Assembly (NCBI RefSeq): GCF_033807575.1
Contig: NC_084705.1
Coordinates: 124,001 to 188,000 of the forward strand
From: Cydia pomonella
Taxonomy: Eukaryota > Arthropoda > Insecta > Lepidoptera > Tortricidae
Direction of reading: 5' to 3'
Length of the DNA stretch: 64,000 nucleotides
Part shown: piece after piece, positions 9,904 through 21,697 of the stretch
How positions within the stretch are numbered: position 1 is the first letter of the stretch
Layout of the letters: each line of letters starts with the position of its first letter
The notes under the pieces: model-generated
The model's database searches: none
The model's input: the letters and a program-made list of their open reading frames with translations, nothing else
What the model was told of the DNA's origin: nothing
Made by a program: the position numbers and the translations under genes

Positions 9904-10612
9904 TAATCCCCATAAATGTTAATGAATCTGAATCTGAATTGTAAAACAAACCTAAATGCACTGGCTAACTCCAACAAAGTCATACTTAGATGGGTACCAT
10001 CAGGGCACTCCGACATTTACGGAAACGAAGAAGCGGACGAACTTGCTAGAAAGGGCGCAGACACACCGCTGGTCGGCCCAGACCGTTCTCTGGAATCACA
10101 AAACGGGATGCATATTCTCTGCTCGGCAACTTAGAAAAAACAAGAGCAATCGATTGGTGGAAGTTCGTCAAAGGACAAGAACACTCGAAAGCTCTAATCA
10201 AAGGGTTCAACAACAAATTTGCTAAGGAGCTTTTAGAGCTCAAAAGACACAAAACCTGCGCGGTGACCAGAATATTGACTGGACACTGTAAGTTGAACAA
10301 ACACATGTTTCAAATTGGGAAGAAACAAGATGCGACATGCAGGTTCTGCAAGGAATCAGAGGAGACTGCAATGCACATTCTCTGTTCCTGTGGACCACTA
10401 ATGTCAAAAAGAAGTACCCACTTAGGGCGGCACGTATTGCAACCAGATTGCAACCATATGAGGTACAGAACATTACGGCCCAAAGAATCTGGAATTTCCT
10501 GGATTCAACAGGCATCAGTAATGATCTTTAAAGCTGTCACAATAGATCACTACCTGGTCGACGTGGCACTCAAAGGCCCACAAACCCCAATATAATAAAA
10601 TAATCCCCATAA
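9904..10612 (+). mobile_element. I/R1-like LINE fragment with 12-bp target duplication
   Basis: Exact direct repeats TAATCCCCATAA at 9904-9915 and 10601-10612 flank about 685 bp. Inside, broken frames encode an RNase H C-terminus (WVPSGHSDIYGNEEADELAR) and a zinc knuckle CRFCKESEETAMHILCSC near 10337-10390, ending at a stop at 10595 followed by a short A-rich tail. At least two frameshifts are present, so it is a dead 5'-truncated copy. The flanking repeat fixes both ends. Confidence 0.8.
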
Positions 10613-10939
10613 TGCGTCAAGACAGCGTAATGCCAAACAAACAAGCAGTTGTGTTTTCTCTTAAAATTCTGTAAAATTGATAATTCAAGCCTTCTGAGCG
10701 TTATAGCGGGGAGGTGGGAGTTGGGACAGTGGGGTGTGTAATATATGGTAACATAATTATAAAAAAAACTATAACAGACACTTGCTAAATATAATGCCAT
10801 TTCATATATTAATTATTACAATTATAATGCAATTATTATTATTCGTTGATTTTGTTATATTATGATTAAATCTAAACCGTAATTGATATACCTAATGCCT
10901 ATTTTTGTATAATTTTTAACTGGTATAAAGACACATTGT

Positions 10940-11160
10940 ATAATGGCTTTTTCAACACACTTGCTCAAAACGACGTTTTTATTCCACCGATTTTTGGCTC
11001 ATAATCCTAGATATTAAACACGCGTGCTTTTTCAGTAGGTATTTTATAACACTCGTGCTTTTTAATTATATTATCCGACTAAGAAGATAACTAAGAATTA
11101 AGAAGGTAACTGATTGCTAATAATATGCATGGAAACGAAGCCTTCTTAACTTGGTCGTGT
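10940..11160 (+). repeat. Interspersed repeat X, partial copy
   Basis: Shares long stretches with 51240-51450 (TTTTTCAACACACTTGC, then GGCTCATAA, TCCGACT and TAATATGCATGGAAACG). Non-coding. Possibly part of a non-autonomous element. Confidence 0.6.
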
Positions 11161-11165
11161 AATAC

Positions 11166-11963
11166 ATTTTTAGGGTTCCGTAGCCAAATGGCAAAAAACG
11201 GAACCCTTATAGATTCGTCATGTCCGTCTGTCTGTCCGATTATGTCACAGCCACTTTTTTCCGAAACTATAAGAGCTATACTGTTCAAACTTAGTAAGTA
11301 GGTGTATTCTATGAACCGCATTAAGATGTTTACACAAAAATAGAAAAAAAAACAATAAATTTGGGGGTTCCCCATACTTAGAACTGAAACTCAAAAAGTC
11401 TTTTTTCATCAAACCCATACGTGTGGGGTATCTATGGATAGGTCTTTAAAAATGATATTGAGGTTTCTAATATCATTTTTTTCTAAAGTGAATAGTTTGC
11501 GCGAGAGACACTTCCAAAGTGGTAAAAAGTGTGTCCCCCCCCGTAACTTCTAAAATAACAGAATGAAAAATCTAAAAAAAATATATGATATACATTGCCA
11601 TGCAAACTTCCACCGAAAATTGGTTCGAACGAGATCAAGTAAGTAGTTTTTTTTTAATACGTCATAAATGGTACGGAACCCTTCATGGGCGAGTCCGACT
11701 CGCACTTGGCCGCTTTTTTTCTAAACTGAATAGTTTGCGCGAGAGACACTTCCAAAGTGAAAAAATGTGTGCCCCCCCCCCCCCCCTGTAACTTCTAAAA
11801 TAACAGAATGAAAAATCTAAAAAAAATATATGATATACATTACCATGCAATCTTCCACCGAAAATTGGTTTGAACCAGATCTAGTAAGTAGTTTTTTTTA
11901 ATACGTCATAAATGGTACGGAACCCTTCATGGGCGTGTCCGACTCGCACTTGGCCGCTTTTTT
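11166..11963 (+). repeat. Lepidopteran interspersed repeat Y with internal duplication
   Basis: Starts TTAGGGTTCCGTAGCC and ends GACTCGCACTTGGCCGC plus a T run. Other copies lie at 18494-18562 (minus), 30796-31293 and 62340-62463. Its 3' part (11499-11720) is duplicated in tandem at 11721-11963, each ending in the same T-run terminus. I know this as an abundant lepidopteran repeat but not its class. Confidence 0.8.
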
Positions 11964-11989
11964 GTATAGTAATAAGTGTACCTACAATA

Positions 11990-12264
11990 ATAAAAAATAA
12001 AACCGACTTCAAATATTACCAAAAGAGCTATACCATTTACCTATAACATTTGAAGAGTTCCCTCGATTTCTCCAAGATCCCATCATCAGACCCCGACTTG
12101 GTGCCAACGGGACCATCTCGGGGTTATACCCGTTAGATTAAAAAATTTTTTTTGAAAATCGGTTCACGATTCTCGGAGATATCGAGTAACATACATACAA
12201 AAAAAAATCAAAAAAAAAATCTGTCGAATTGAGAACCTCCTTCTTTTTTGAAGTCCGTTAAAAA
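11990..12264. repeat. Interspersed repeat Z with inverted ends
   Basis: The left end AACCGACTTCAAA and right end TTTTGAAGTCCGTTAAA are near-inverted copies. The inside is AT-rich and non-coding. Resembles a common lepidopteran non-autonomous element. Confidence 0.65.
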
Positions 12265-12805
12265 GTAATGATAACCCAACAAAACATAAATGTGAAATGA
12301 GAGTCAAGTTTAATATTAAGAATAGGTTTTATGTTTTTGTTGGGATGGAATTGAACATCATTGAATGTCTTAAACTACTTCCTTTTGGAATTTTGATTTC
12401 TGTGAGATTTCAACCCGAATCTCTAATAATTTAAAGTTATAGTGTCTTTATTGTATTTTACCTAAGTAGTTATGAATAACATTTATATAATCAGCATTTC
12501 GGTTTTTGCCACATCTGCTACTAATTGACTATAAAATAACAATAGAACAGTTTTTGTGCATTTCTTTAAATCGTTTGTCAGTTGTCAATGTTATGGGTTG
12601 TCAGTATCTAAGCATACTTATTGAGTACAGTCGCTAATATCGTTCCGACAAAAGAAAATTAAATCGAACACACCACAGCTCGGGTTTCTCAAACCTCGGC
12701 ATAGGGGCTCTTTCGCCAATCCGCTCAAGTAAGTAGGTACGGGACGATATATCAGTGGAAGAAATACATTATTAATAAATAAAATAAATTAATATCATAG
12801 AACAT

Positions 12806-13032
12806 TATGACACTAAGTCCCACAGTAAGCTCAATAAGGCTTGTGTTGAGGGTACTTAGACAACGATATATATAATATATAAATATTTATAAATACTTAA
12901 ATACATAGAAAACACCCATGACTCAGAAACAAATATCCATGCTCATCACACGAATAAATGCCCTTACCAGGATTTGAACCCGGGACCATCGGCTTCATAG
13001 GCAGGGTCACTACCCACTAGGCCAGACGTGCC
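12806..13032 (-). repeat. tRNA-derived SINE, family 1
   Basis: Inverse of the copy at 1964-2238: the head (box B complement GGATTTGAACCCGGG) is at 12970-13030 and the body carries the same CTTGTGTTGAGGGTACTTAG segment. Confidence 0.85.
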
Positions 13033-14243
13033 TGAACATGTTTTATGATAACAATACCTCTATAACTATCTAAAATGTGATCTAACAAAATACCTATGTT
13101 TCATACTAACAATTATTTTTGCTACGTTTATTTCCCCGTTTATTCTACTGACCATGCGTGTCATGCATTAGTAAATAGGTATATTGTAGGGAAATCCATT
13201 ATTGAATCTCATTATATTTGTCTCAGATTGAATTAAAGTCTAACGTGCATTAGGTACAGTGAGATGCAAAAATAGTTGACCCCCACATTAAACAACTTCT
13301 ATGTAGGGAAGGTGAACTATAATACTAAATATAAACAAATTAATGTTAAATATTATCGTATTTCTGTTGCCGAAAATTAAGGATCTGCTTTACCTACTGG
13401 AGCCTAATTTCGTCTATCGACCAAAACCGCTGCCGACTTAATTTGTTCTTTATCGCCTGTTCAATATTGTGGCTTGCTTCGCCAATATTCTTAACCCTCG
13501 TCAACAGAACAGATAAACAAGAAACTAAATTTTCCCACTTATGGGAATCATATTCATAATTCTCGATATTGTTAATAGGTAGGTAAGGTGTTATAAGGAA
13601 ATAGCATTAAATTTGATTAAAAAAAACATGTTTTACGATAACAATAGGTATGTATTTATAAAAAAAAAATCTTAGACGTAACTAATAAACAGGTAAAACT
13701 AGATCTTCAGTAAGTACTAAGTTTTTTCAACTACTCGGCACACACAAACTCCAGAACACACATTAATCACATTATGGTGTAAAATGCATCTGGCAGCGCG
13801 CGTCGTGTGCCCTTCAGCTGCGGAATGTCACACAACGCGCATGGATGACGTCTACGTGGACGACTCTACATTCACCCTACTTTACTATACCTACCACTAG
13901 CTATCAATAATACTAATTTAATTACAACTTTTTAAGTACGAATAATATGTGCCGTTAGTAAAAATACTACAATAGATAATACATCATGTAAATATTTCTT
14001 AAATATTACTGTTGATTAAAAAACACTTCTCAGCTCTGGCTAAACAGCTCAAGAAGATCAGCTCATTCTGTTGTATCACGGGCGCGCGCCAATCACTGCT
14101 GTTCGTGATGGTTTGCAAACGATATTGCAGTTCGTTCTTACACACGTTGACACGACGAAGTTATTTCTCGATAGCCTCTCTCCGCCGTGATCTTGTCAAA
14201 GGTACTTCTTCCGCCGGACGCAGAGCTCGGGACAGCAGCCTCG
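13033..14243. other. Spacer including 3' flank of peptide gene 2
   Basis: AT-rich sequence without a recognisable gene. The last 130 bases (14110-14243) are the 3' flank of peptide gene 2. Confidence 0.5.
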
Positions 14244-14423
14244 CTACCTGAGCCGCTCCACCTTGGGCTCCCAGCTCCAGGTGGGCCAGGAGAAGCCGCA
14301 CAATTTGAAGAAGCACGGTGAGGAGCGCTTGCGTATGGGGCCCGTGTTCGCCGGGCGCGCCGCCGCCGACCCGGCCAGCAGCACCACCGACAGCACAACC
14401 ACCAGCAAATGCAGGAGACGCAT
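14244..14423 (-). CDS. Small secreted cysteine-loop peptide precursor, copy 2
   Basis: 59 residues. I start at ATG 14423 rather than the upstream non-ATG opening at 14474. Residues 1-23 are a signal peptide (MRLLHLL, hydrophobic core, then AAA before RP). A short spacer ends in R31-K32-R33. The predicted mature peptide is 26 residues with C37-x4-C42 and three tryptophans. Copy 1 (2751-2966) has the same layout and the core KRSSxCxxKLCxFS but a longer spacer and a different C-terminus. Promoter box, spacing and upstream words are shared. The family is not recognised; secretion and furin-type processing are inferred from sequence. Confidence 0.75.
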   Translation of the reverse strand: MRLLHLLVVVLSVVLLAGSAAARPANTGPIRKRSSPCFFKLCGFSWPTWSWEPKVERLR

Positions 14424-14540
14424 TGTGATTAGGTACTGTTGCACAAATTGGCTGAAGTGAATGTGTCTACACAAAGTCGTATTTGATGAAAGCTTAGGCT
14501 TGGGAGTAGATAGTTAATGATTGTTTGGCGCTCCGATGTA

Positions 14541-14645
14541 TACTGGAGGCTTCGTTGACAATCTCGGCTTATATAGAGCCACGAGATAATCGCGCGCGTG
14601 CGATAGCCCCCGAAATTGATAAGGCGCTCGCAGTTCGATGACTGG
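14541..14645 (-). promoter_or_regulatory. Promoter of peptide gene 2
   Basis: TATATAA (minus strand, 14575-14569) lies 31 bases before the A (14544) of initiator CTCCAGTA. Upstream words shared with gene 1, in the same order: GGGGGCTATCG, CTTATC (GATA complement), CAGTCATCGAAC and TGACATTGA. No perfect Rel site was seen here. Confidence 0.7.
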
Positions 14646-14699
14646 TCAATGTCAGGTCCTTGCGGCGGAGCGCGCGACGCCGCCGCCGCGCCGGCCGGC

Positions 14700-15198
14700 G
14701 AGTTGTCCGCTCCGCTGTTGCGTCAGACACCGGTTACCGCTCATTCAATTTGGGACTCGAACATACCTTCGGCAGATAATACAGTCGTCTTATTTGACCC
14801 GATTGAAAAGTTACTGGAAAACATCCCACGGAAATTAACAAAAACGCAATCCAGATTACCGAAAAGTATAGGGCAAATAGGGTATGTCTTCTGAACATCC
14901 TCAATAATTGAACTTATAGCTAGTATTAGGCAGCGAGCACAGGCCTTTATATTATAGCGATATTACTAATAATTAAAAAAATAATAGACGGAAACGCGAT
15001 CCATTTGCCGCTTTGTCGCCGGAGGCACGCCGGAGGGCCTTCCCGAGTAGCCAACGGGCTGTAATGTAAGTCTAGTGTTTATTTATAGAAGATGCTACGT
15101 TAACAATCATTTATTGTGATACGAGTATATGACACGTTATGTGGGCTCTAGCAAATATAATATGTATATATAATATATAGTTTACGTCGGGAACAACG
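14700..15198. other. Unassigned spacer
   Basis: Starts GC-rich upstream of peptide gene 2, then AT-rich. No recognisable feature. Confidence 0.5.
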
Positions 15199-15268
15199 AC
15201 ATATAAATAAATATTTTTGGGGACAATGTTACACAGATCGACGCGACACCCCAAACTAAGCAAAGCTT

Positions 15269-15314
<46 letters not shown>

Positions 15315-15449
15315 CTTGTATACATAGAAAACACCCATGACTCATGAACAAATATCTGTGTTCATCACACAAATAAATGCTTACCGGGATTCGAACCCGA
15401 TACAATCGGGTTTCATAGGTAGGGTCACTACCCACTAGTCCAGACCGGT
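15199..15449 (-). repeat. tRNA-derived SINE, family 1 head with a different tail
   Basis: The head (15370-15449) is the same as in the other family 1 copies, but the 3' body (about 15199-15270, minus-strand words GCTTAGTTTGGGG and ATTGTCCCC) differs. A (TA)n microsatellite lies at about 15271-15312. Confidence 0.75.
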
Positions 15450-16780
15450 CATCATATAATATATTTTTTACATACTAAAACATGCTCCAGAGTATATATC
15501 GGCTCGAACACCTAGCCTTTCATATATTCCGTATATTTTCATTTCTATAGTCACTAACTCTTCGTAGTAACCACTCGCTAGATATTTGACTTTCGTCCCG
15601 CCCCCGTTCGTTCCCACCTTCCCACCTTCATTTATAGGTAGGTCCCTTATAATTACCTAGTTATGGTATATAGTTGGCCGTGGCCAGTACAGTACATGTA
15701 CATGCAGGTAACAGGGAAGCTGTGGATTCGACAACGTTCGGATTACATCGAAACGAAAACGTGTTTAAAACAGCAATCCACATTTGATTCTAAAGATACT
15801 TTAATTTTAATTCATTTGCGACCGCATGTGGGTTTATCAAACTATTTTTATAACAAGATGATGCAATGTTGAAAAAAATGTTGTCAGGAGTTTAAACATC
15901 AAATACATTTCATTATAATGAGCCAACTGTGATACCGATTTCTAGTGAAGATCACACCCTTGGCGGCACCTGCTGACTATCACGGCCTGGACGTCCAAGT
16001 CGAAGCCGCATCTACAGTCGAGGGCAGTTAAGTCGTTTTCAAGCTTTTTACAATGATACCTATTTACTATTTTACTATTGCATACAATAATCCAAAAGAA
16101 TAATGAAGGACATAAGTGCTGCTGGTGTAAAAGTTTATTTTAATTTGCAGCGTAACGTTTTATCCGTGAACAAAAAGAATAATGAGTTCATAGGTCACAA
16201 AATGTTCCGAGATTCGAGCTGGATCCGGCGCACTAATTGCGCACTTACTGCGCGGTACACGTATGTTTTAAATGTAGTCATTTTCGACTGCTGACATACC
16301 TAGGCTTACAAATATCAGATACATTATTAACTTCTAACTCTGTTCATTTACGGCAAAACAGCGTATCTTATTACATATTTCCTATATAGATAAGTAGACT
16401 GTTTTACCGTAACAGGGAATAATGGTAAACTTTGAATGCAAGGTATATAACTCAAACCTTATTGCACGTTTCGAGGAGGCCTGTGCTAACATATCATTGG
16501 GCCACACCAAGGCTATAATGTTATGGAAATGATGAGGTGAGAGGTAGACCAGCTAGCTAGGAGCTATGTGGTCACAGGTAGGACTAGAGCATAGTCTAAT
16601 TACTCTCATAAGATAAACTACAATTAGTCCGGGCAGCACCATCACGAGATCCCCACCCGTTCTACTACTATACTAACGCCTAATCTTGTAGCGTTAAATT
16701 TTGTATCCTTTAATGTTGGTGAGAATGTTGCCTAATAAAAGGCCTATGGTGCTCTATTGGTTCCCCAGCGAAAAATACGC
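15450..16780. other. Unassigned spacer
   Basis: No gene, RNA gene or recognisable element seen. Confidence 0.5.
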
Positions 16781-16785
16781 CGATT

Positions 16786-17660
16786 TTCGTTTCGCAGACG
16801 ATTTGTAGATGGGTCTTTTTGCAGAGTAATGTTTGGCAGAATCTCATTACGCAGAGTTATCGTTTGCAAGAGTAATCCATAGGCAGAGCATTGATAATAC
16901 ACAGATTTACTTTTCGTAGAATGATCATATGGTAGCCGTCACAATAACCAAAAGATGTTAGATAGAGTCATCAGTTGCATGGTATTTCTTACCATTATTA
17001 AATATAACTCCTCTCATATTGATGCCAGCTGTCCACGGAACCCCAATTATTAGGGATGCAGAATAAAGAGCAATTTTTAGCATTTTTTGCTTAGAAAATT
17101 TGAACATTCTTAAGAAGTAAATTTTTTTTATATAAGACCAGCTTTTAATTGACCGCCATAGGATGTTGAAAGCGTAGGCTATAATTATGGCCCTTTCCAT
17201 ATAGATAGGTAGATAATGTTCACAAGATTTTTTTTTATACATTTCCAACTAACTGTACACTGTGTGATCAATTAATTGATCGATCGATCTACTGCCACAA
17301 CTGTTAAATGTACAATGAAACTGTCATTTAACGTAAACATAAAAAAAAGTAAAGCGATACTCGACTAAATGTTACTTAAAACGAAAAGATTAAGTACTAT
17401 GCGAAATGAAATTATTCTAATTCAATGTAATTTTTTTTCTGTAGAATTTTGTTTCACAGAATATTTTTCAAGTAATTTAATAGCTATTGCTAAGTAATCG
17501 TTACACAAAATATTTATATTTCAAATAATTGTAGTTCGATTTTTTTTGTGTTTCACCAGAAAAAATTGACAATAATTTCGTTTCACGGACAACTTATTCA
17601 AGTTAATTTTATATAATTTCACAGAATGGTCTATATGTAGAAAATTTAATTCTTATAAAT
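16786..17660. repeat. Degenerate short-period repeat with CAGA word
   Basis: At 16795-16920 the word (G)CAGA(R)T recurs at about 16795, 16822, 16837, 16852, 16867, 16884, 16902 and 16916, a period close to 15 bases. Looser copies (TTTCACAGAAT, TTTCACGGAC, TTCTGTAGAAT) continue at 17430-17640 after an interruption. Highly diverged; function unknown. Confidence 0.5.
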
Positions 17661-17881
17661 TAAGTTAACAAAACCTTAAGTACAGAACAGTTTTTTTTGG
17701 AAGAACATAAAATAATGTTATTAAAATATTCTCCATTCACATATTTGTTAGACAGAACTGACGCATACCAAATCGTAATAAGTAAATAAAATCATTAAAA
17801 AACACGACTGCTACTTCGAAATTAACAGTAAAATTAAAAATAATTATAAAATTGACAATTTATAGGGTTATCTCTGTGGTT

Positions 17882-18028
17882 GTATCTACACTCTCTTCGT
17901 CTAAGTTGTAAATATTTCACTTCAATTGCAGTCGCGGGACGTCTTACATCAACAGAATAGCCTACAACCAGGTTCCCGACTGCAATCTTAGCAAAATATT
18001 TAAAATGCAGACGAAGAGTGTGTAGGTA
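17882..18028. repeat. Long hairpin, MITE-like
   Basis: Arms of about 56 bp (17882-17939 and 17974-18028) match as inverted copies (CACTCTCTTCGTCT / AGACGAAGAGTGTG; ATTGCAGTCGCGGGA / TCCCGACTGCAAT) with a loop of about 34 bases. Confidence 0.7.
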
Positions 18029-18186
18029 TCTAAATGAAAATATTACAAAAGTAGCTTCTAAAAGAAAATAAAAAATTGAGATGTTGGCAACATACATACC
18101 AAAACAAAAGGCTAGTTAAGTCCGAATCAAACAGGTAATAAAATAGCAATATTTATATAAATAGATACATACTTAAACAAATCATA

Positions 18187-18480
18187 AAATCTTTCTAACA
18201 TAAATGCATGCTTTCCTTTTGTTGTTTTTTACTAACACTAGAATACTTGACAAGTCATAATGTAAACATTTACTTTAATATTAAATGTGTCCGCATACTA
18301 ACTATTATACAACAAACCGACAGTTGCAAGAAACATTTCACCAACCTCCAAATTTTGACTCGCCCCTCTCTTTACATTCTAGAAATTTCAACTTTTGTCC
18401 GAAAGAACATAAAATTATTTGAATATTGTAAAAGTGCACGTCGAAATAATAAGATCTCACCCCCGGAACCAATTTTAGAC
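18187..18480 (+). pseudogene. LINE reverse transcriptase C-terminal remnant
   Basis: The frame contains FTNLQILTRPSLYILEI then FVRKNIKLFE, the pattern after the RT core in Jockey/CR1-like ORF2. The rest is lost. Confidence 0.55.
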
Positions 18481-18493
18481 ATCTACAAAACAT

Positions 18494-18562
18494 AATCGGG
18501 CAGACAGACGGACATGACGAATCTATAAGGGTTCCGCCATTTGGCTACGGAACCCTAAAAAG
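18494..18562 (-). repeat. Repeat Y, 5' fragment
   Basis: Inverse of the first 70 bases of repeat Y (complement of GGGTTCCGTAGCCAAATGG and the CTGTCTG words). Confidence 0.8.
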
Positions 18563-18849
18563 GCCCTTATTTCAGGGCCATTTAAAGTAGAATATTTAAA
18601 GTCATTCATATCAAATTTAAAATTATTTTTAATGGACAAGACATACTATTCCGTCCAAGAGTTCATGGAAGATAACTTTATTTTGTAACTACTAGTGATA
18701 TTCCCTTATTGCATATTGTATATATTGCATATATTATATATCCTTAATTAATTAACGCCTTGTGTGATTAAAATGTTAATTTAGGTAAGATATTTCATTC
18801 TTAGTAGAAATAAGTTTAGACAATGTTGTTTATATTTAATTAAGAGCAT

Positions 18850-19006
18850 TACATGATATATACTAGTCCTACCGCTCAGAAACTAGAATACCTAGATGTA
18901 AGATTATTTGCAATGCCCTAACAGGGTGCCATGTGTTTTCACACTCTAATGTAACAACTATTATGTACCATGGTTTCGCAATAAAGATTTCTATTCTATT
19001 CTATTA
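18850..19006 (+). repeat. Retroposon tail with (TATTC)n end
   Basis: Ends CAATAAAG then repeated TTCTA, a typical insect LINE/SINE tail. Similar tails (different bodies) lie at 33733-33960 and 61268-61290 on the minus strand. Confidence 0.5.
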
Positions 19007-19727
19007 AGTGAGATTTGAGCTGGAGCTTTCAATAAATGCGCCAAACTGGAGTAACCATTTATTGTAATGTGTAACTGTGTAATTGTTTTACATTAATAAA
19101 TATGTATATTGGATTGGTGTCGTACAAATAATATTTGATGAATAATAATCCCAATTACGGTCAGTTATATTATTTCACCTATCCCAACTTGGGGCCTCAT
19201 AATCCTCATATGTAGTTAGCTGCACTAGCCACCTTCGTGGCACCTGCTAGTTTCACGCACCCACTCACGGGTCCACGGAACCCTCGCGTGGTGATAACGA
19301 CCGTCTGGGAATGTAACGCGCGATGATAACGCAACTTTCATTCAACTGTCAAAATATAAACCCGTTTACTATGCATACACTCTGCGCACGGGTGTGATAA
19401 CCCGGCTTACATATCTTCTGGTATATTATACTTATGTGAGGCTGTTGTAACCGCCATGAACAGGATTCGCTTCATTCATTGATTGCGTTGAACTCAACAT
19501 CTAATCTGTATTTATGCTTAAACGCAAGTTCTGGTTCCAATAGCTTAAAGTAAGTTCATGTCTACGTCCGCACGCATAGGTATCCTAAGCTTAGATGGTA
19601 AGGCCTATGCTGGAAGAGTTATGAAAGAAGTAGCTATTTAGGCGAGGTAGGTGTGGAAAGTGCCAAAGCCTCCACATGCTTAGGTAATATAAAGGTTCGT
19701 TTGTTTCGAGTAGATAATTAACACACA

Positions 19728-19896
19728 GGCCAATTCGAACGTAAACTGACATTAGAATTATGTCATTTAGTTATCGTGCGTCTCACTCGCGCCAATACAT
19801 GTACGGACAAGTACGAGCGAAATGCACGATAGCTGAATTACGTCATTTAGATGTAATTTTAATGTCAGTGAAGGTACGTTCGCATTGGCCTGTTAG
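19728..19896. repeat. Palindromic MITE-like element
   Basis: Inverted arms share AGGCCAATTCGAACGTA, CTGACATTA, ATGTCATTTAG and TATCGTGC with small differences. About 169 bp, non-coding. Confidence 0.75.
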
Positions 19897-19955
19897 TTTT
19901 GTGGGTAGACATTGAATAGTTTGCTTCTACTCGGATACGAATTTTAAGAAGAAAC

Positions 19956-20106
19956 TTTTTTATACTACGTCGGTGGCAAACAAGCACACGGCCCACCCGA
20001 TGGCAAGTTTTAGTAGCCTAATATTATATACTCAAGAGGAATTACATGCGCGTTGCCGACCTTAATCCGCACTCTCGTTGAGCTCTGGCAACATTACTCA
20101 CCGGCA
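19956..20106 (-). mobile_element. Jockey-type LINE B 3' end fragment
   Basis: Complement of the 34712-34891 sequence (ACTACGTCGGTGGCAAACAAG at the end, GCGCGTTGCCGACC inside). Non-coding 3' end. Confidence 0.65.
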
Positions 20107-21100
20107 GGAACACAACACTAACATGGAACAAGGAACACAAGACTGGTAAAAAAGGCGATTATGTTTAGCATCTATCTACGGCGCGTTATAAATATTATAT
20201 TATATCTCATTGTGGTTCAATATAGAACCCTGTTCATTTATTATTAGTGCTCATGAACGGACGCAACCGGCCAAAGCACATCTCCAATTTTGAATTTTTG
20301 ATGTGAGCGCATTAAGTCATGTAATATGTATACACTCGAACATACAGGCTATACAGCTATAATATCAATAAGCCATTAACCGTATTAATCGCTTATTAAT
20401 AAACGATATTTATTTATAAACTTATTACCGTTAATTGTTTTGCCTAATTACACTAATTAGCAGCGTTAGGTGCGCCGCCGCGCCGCCGCGCCGCCGGTTA
20501 TCGCGCACGCCTCCGCCACGCCAACATAAAGATGGGTGTGATATACTCATGTAGAAATGTACCGTGTACCGAGGAATTACGAGCTACAGTCCGGTGGCAG
20601 GCTAGGTGGCCGCCGTAGTGAGCAGTCGCGTGCTACTCTGATAAAAGTCCTTGTAAAATTTTGGGATGACGTAAAAATGGCGCCGATTAAAACAGGTATC
20701 ACACGTGATGGTGTTCAAAATGTGCGTCATGAGCATGAGCACTTGTTTGTAGTAGACTAATGCGCATTTTGTATTGGCATACGAGGAACTGGCTTGCCTT
20801 TACAATTTAGAAGCTTGCAAGTAGGTATGTAAATGCCCTCCAAAACCCTAAAAAGCATTTGACACTGCGCAAGAGTGAGTAGTGTCAATAAAACTCCATA
20901 AAAAAACTGTAAACCATATAATATCGGGCAGGAAGGTACTTAAGTACACTTACTTAATAGTAATTCTTAGTTGTGATTTTTCCATACAAACGATCTCTAC
21001 TATTTCCTCCCTGGATTTTTAACCTAGAGCAATGATTTTTTCAAATAAGATCAATATCATCAATATCTGTGCCGCTATGTTTTGCTTTATTGGATTATTT
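20107..21100. other. Unassigned spacer with a GC-rich patch
   Basis: A (GCC)n-like run at 20470-20500 stands out in AT-rich sequence. The 67-codon frame at 20557-20760 has no recognisable domain. Confidence 0.45.
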
Positions 21101-21470
21101 TATTTTGAAGAAACTTACATCAGCGCCCTCGCTAAAAGAGACGTCTTCCAGACAAACTTTGGGTAGTGGGAAATGTAGAATGTATGAGTTCATACGAAAG
21201 CCAACAGGTAGTGCAAGGAGCTAAATATGGAGAATAATTAACACAAACACAAATATTTATATAAGTATTAAAACAAAACCTAATACACAAATAAATATAC
21301 AATACACAAATACATATAACTATACAGTATAAAAAATTGCAACTTATTTTTTTTAATTGTTTAGCAAATCTTATTTCTACTGGCAAAGCATTCCACAACC
21401 GAACAGCCCGGAAAGTAAAAGTGTTATTATAAAATTTAGAAGAAGATTAGAGTGGTGCTAGAATATAAGT
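21101..21470 (-). pseudogene. LINE C C-terminal end
   Basis: From about 21462 the minus frame reads NNTFTFRAVRLWNALPVEIR, a standard LINE C-terminus, then a tyrosine/cysteine-rich tail. 61268-61800 is a second copy of the same family (shared TCTTCCAGACAA and TTTGGGTAG). Confidence 0.65.
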
Positions 21471-21485
21471 CTGAGAACATCTGTA

Positions 21486-21659
21486 CCCCTAAGTGTAAAT
21501 TTATTCAATAGCGAAACGTGACGTACGCATTTGCGTTATGTCTCATTTTGTATGGGATTTGTAGTGTCCAAAACGTGCCGCTTGGCGCGCTGTTTCTAAA
21601 TCCCATACAAAATGAGACTTACATCACGTCACGCTATTGAATACATTTACACTAGGGGT
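21486..21659. repeat. Palindromic MITE-like element
   Basis: Terminal words ACCCCTAAGTGTAAAT / ATTTACACTAGGGGT and inner words TCTCATTTTGTATGGGATTT and its complement form near-complete inverted arms. Confidence 0.8.
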
Positions 21660-21697
21660 TCTGATAAAAGAGAGATACTTGAAACGCTCTTTGTGAA

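Noticed and set aside
16958..17248. 96-codon minus frame
   Set aside because: Low-complexity hydrophobic translation of AT-rich DNA inside the degenerate repeat; no motif.
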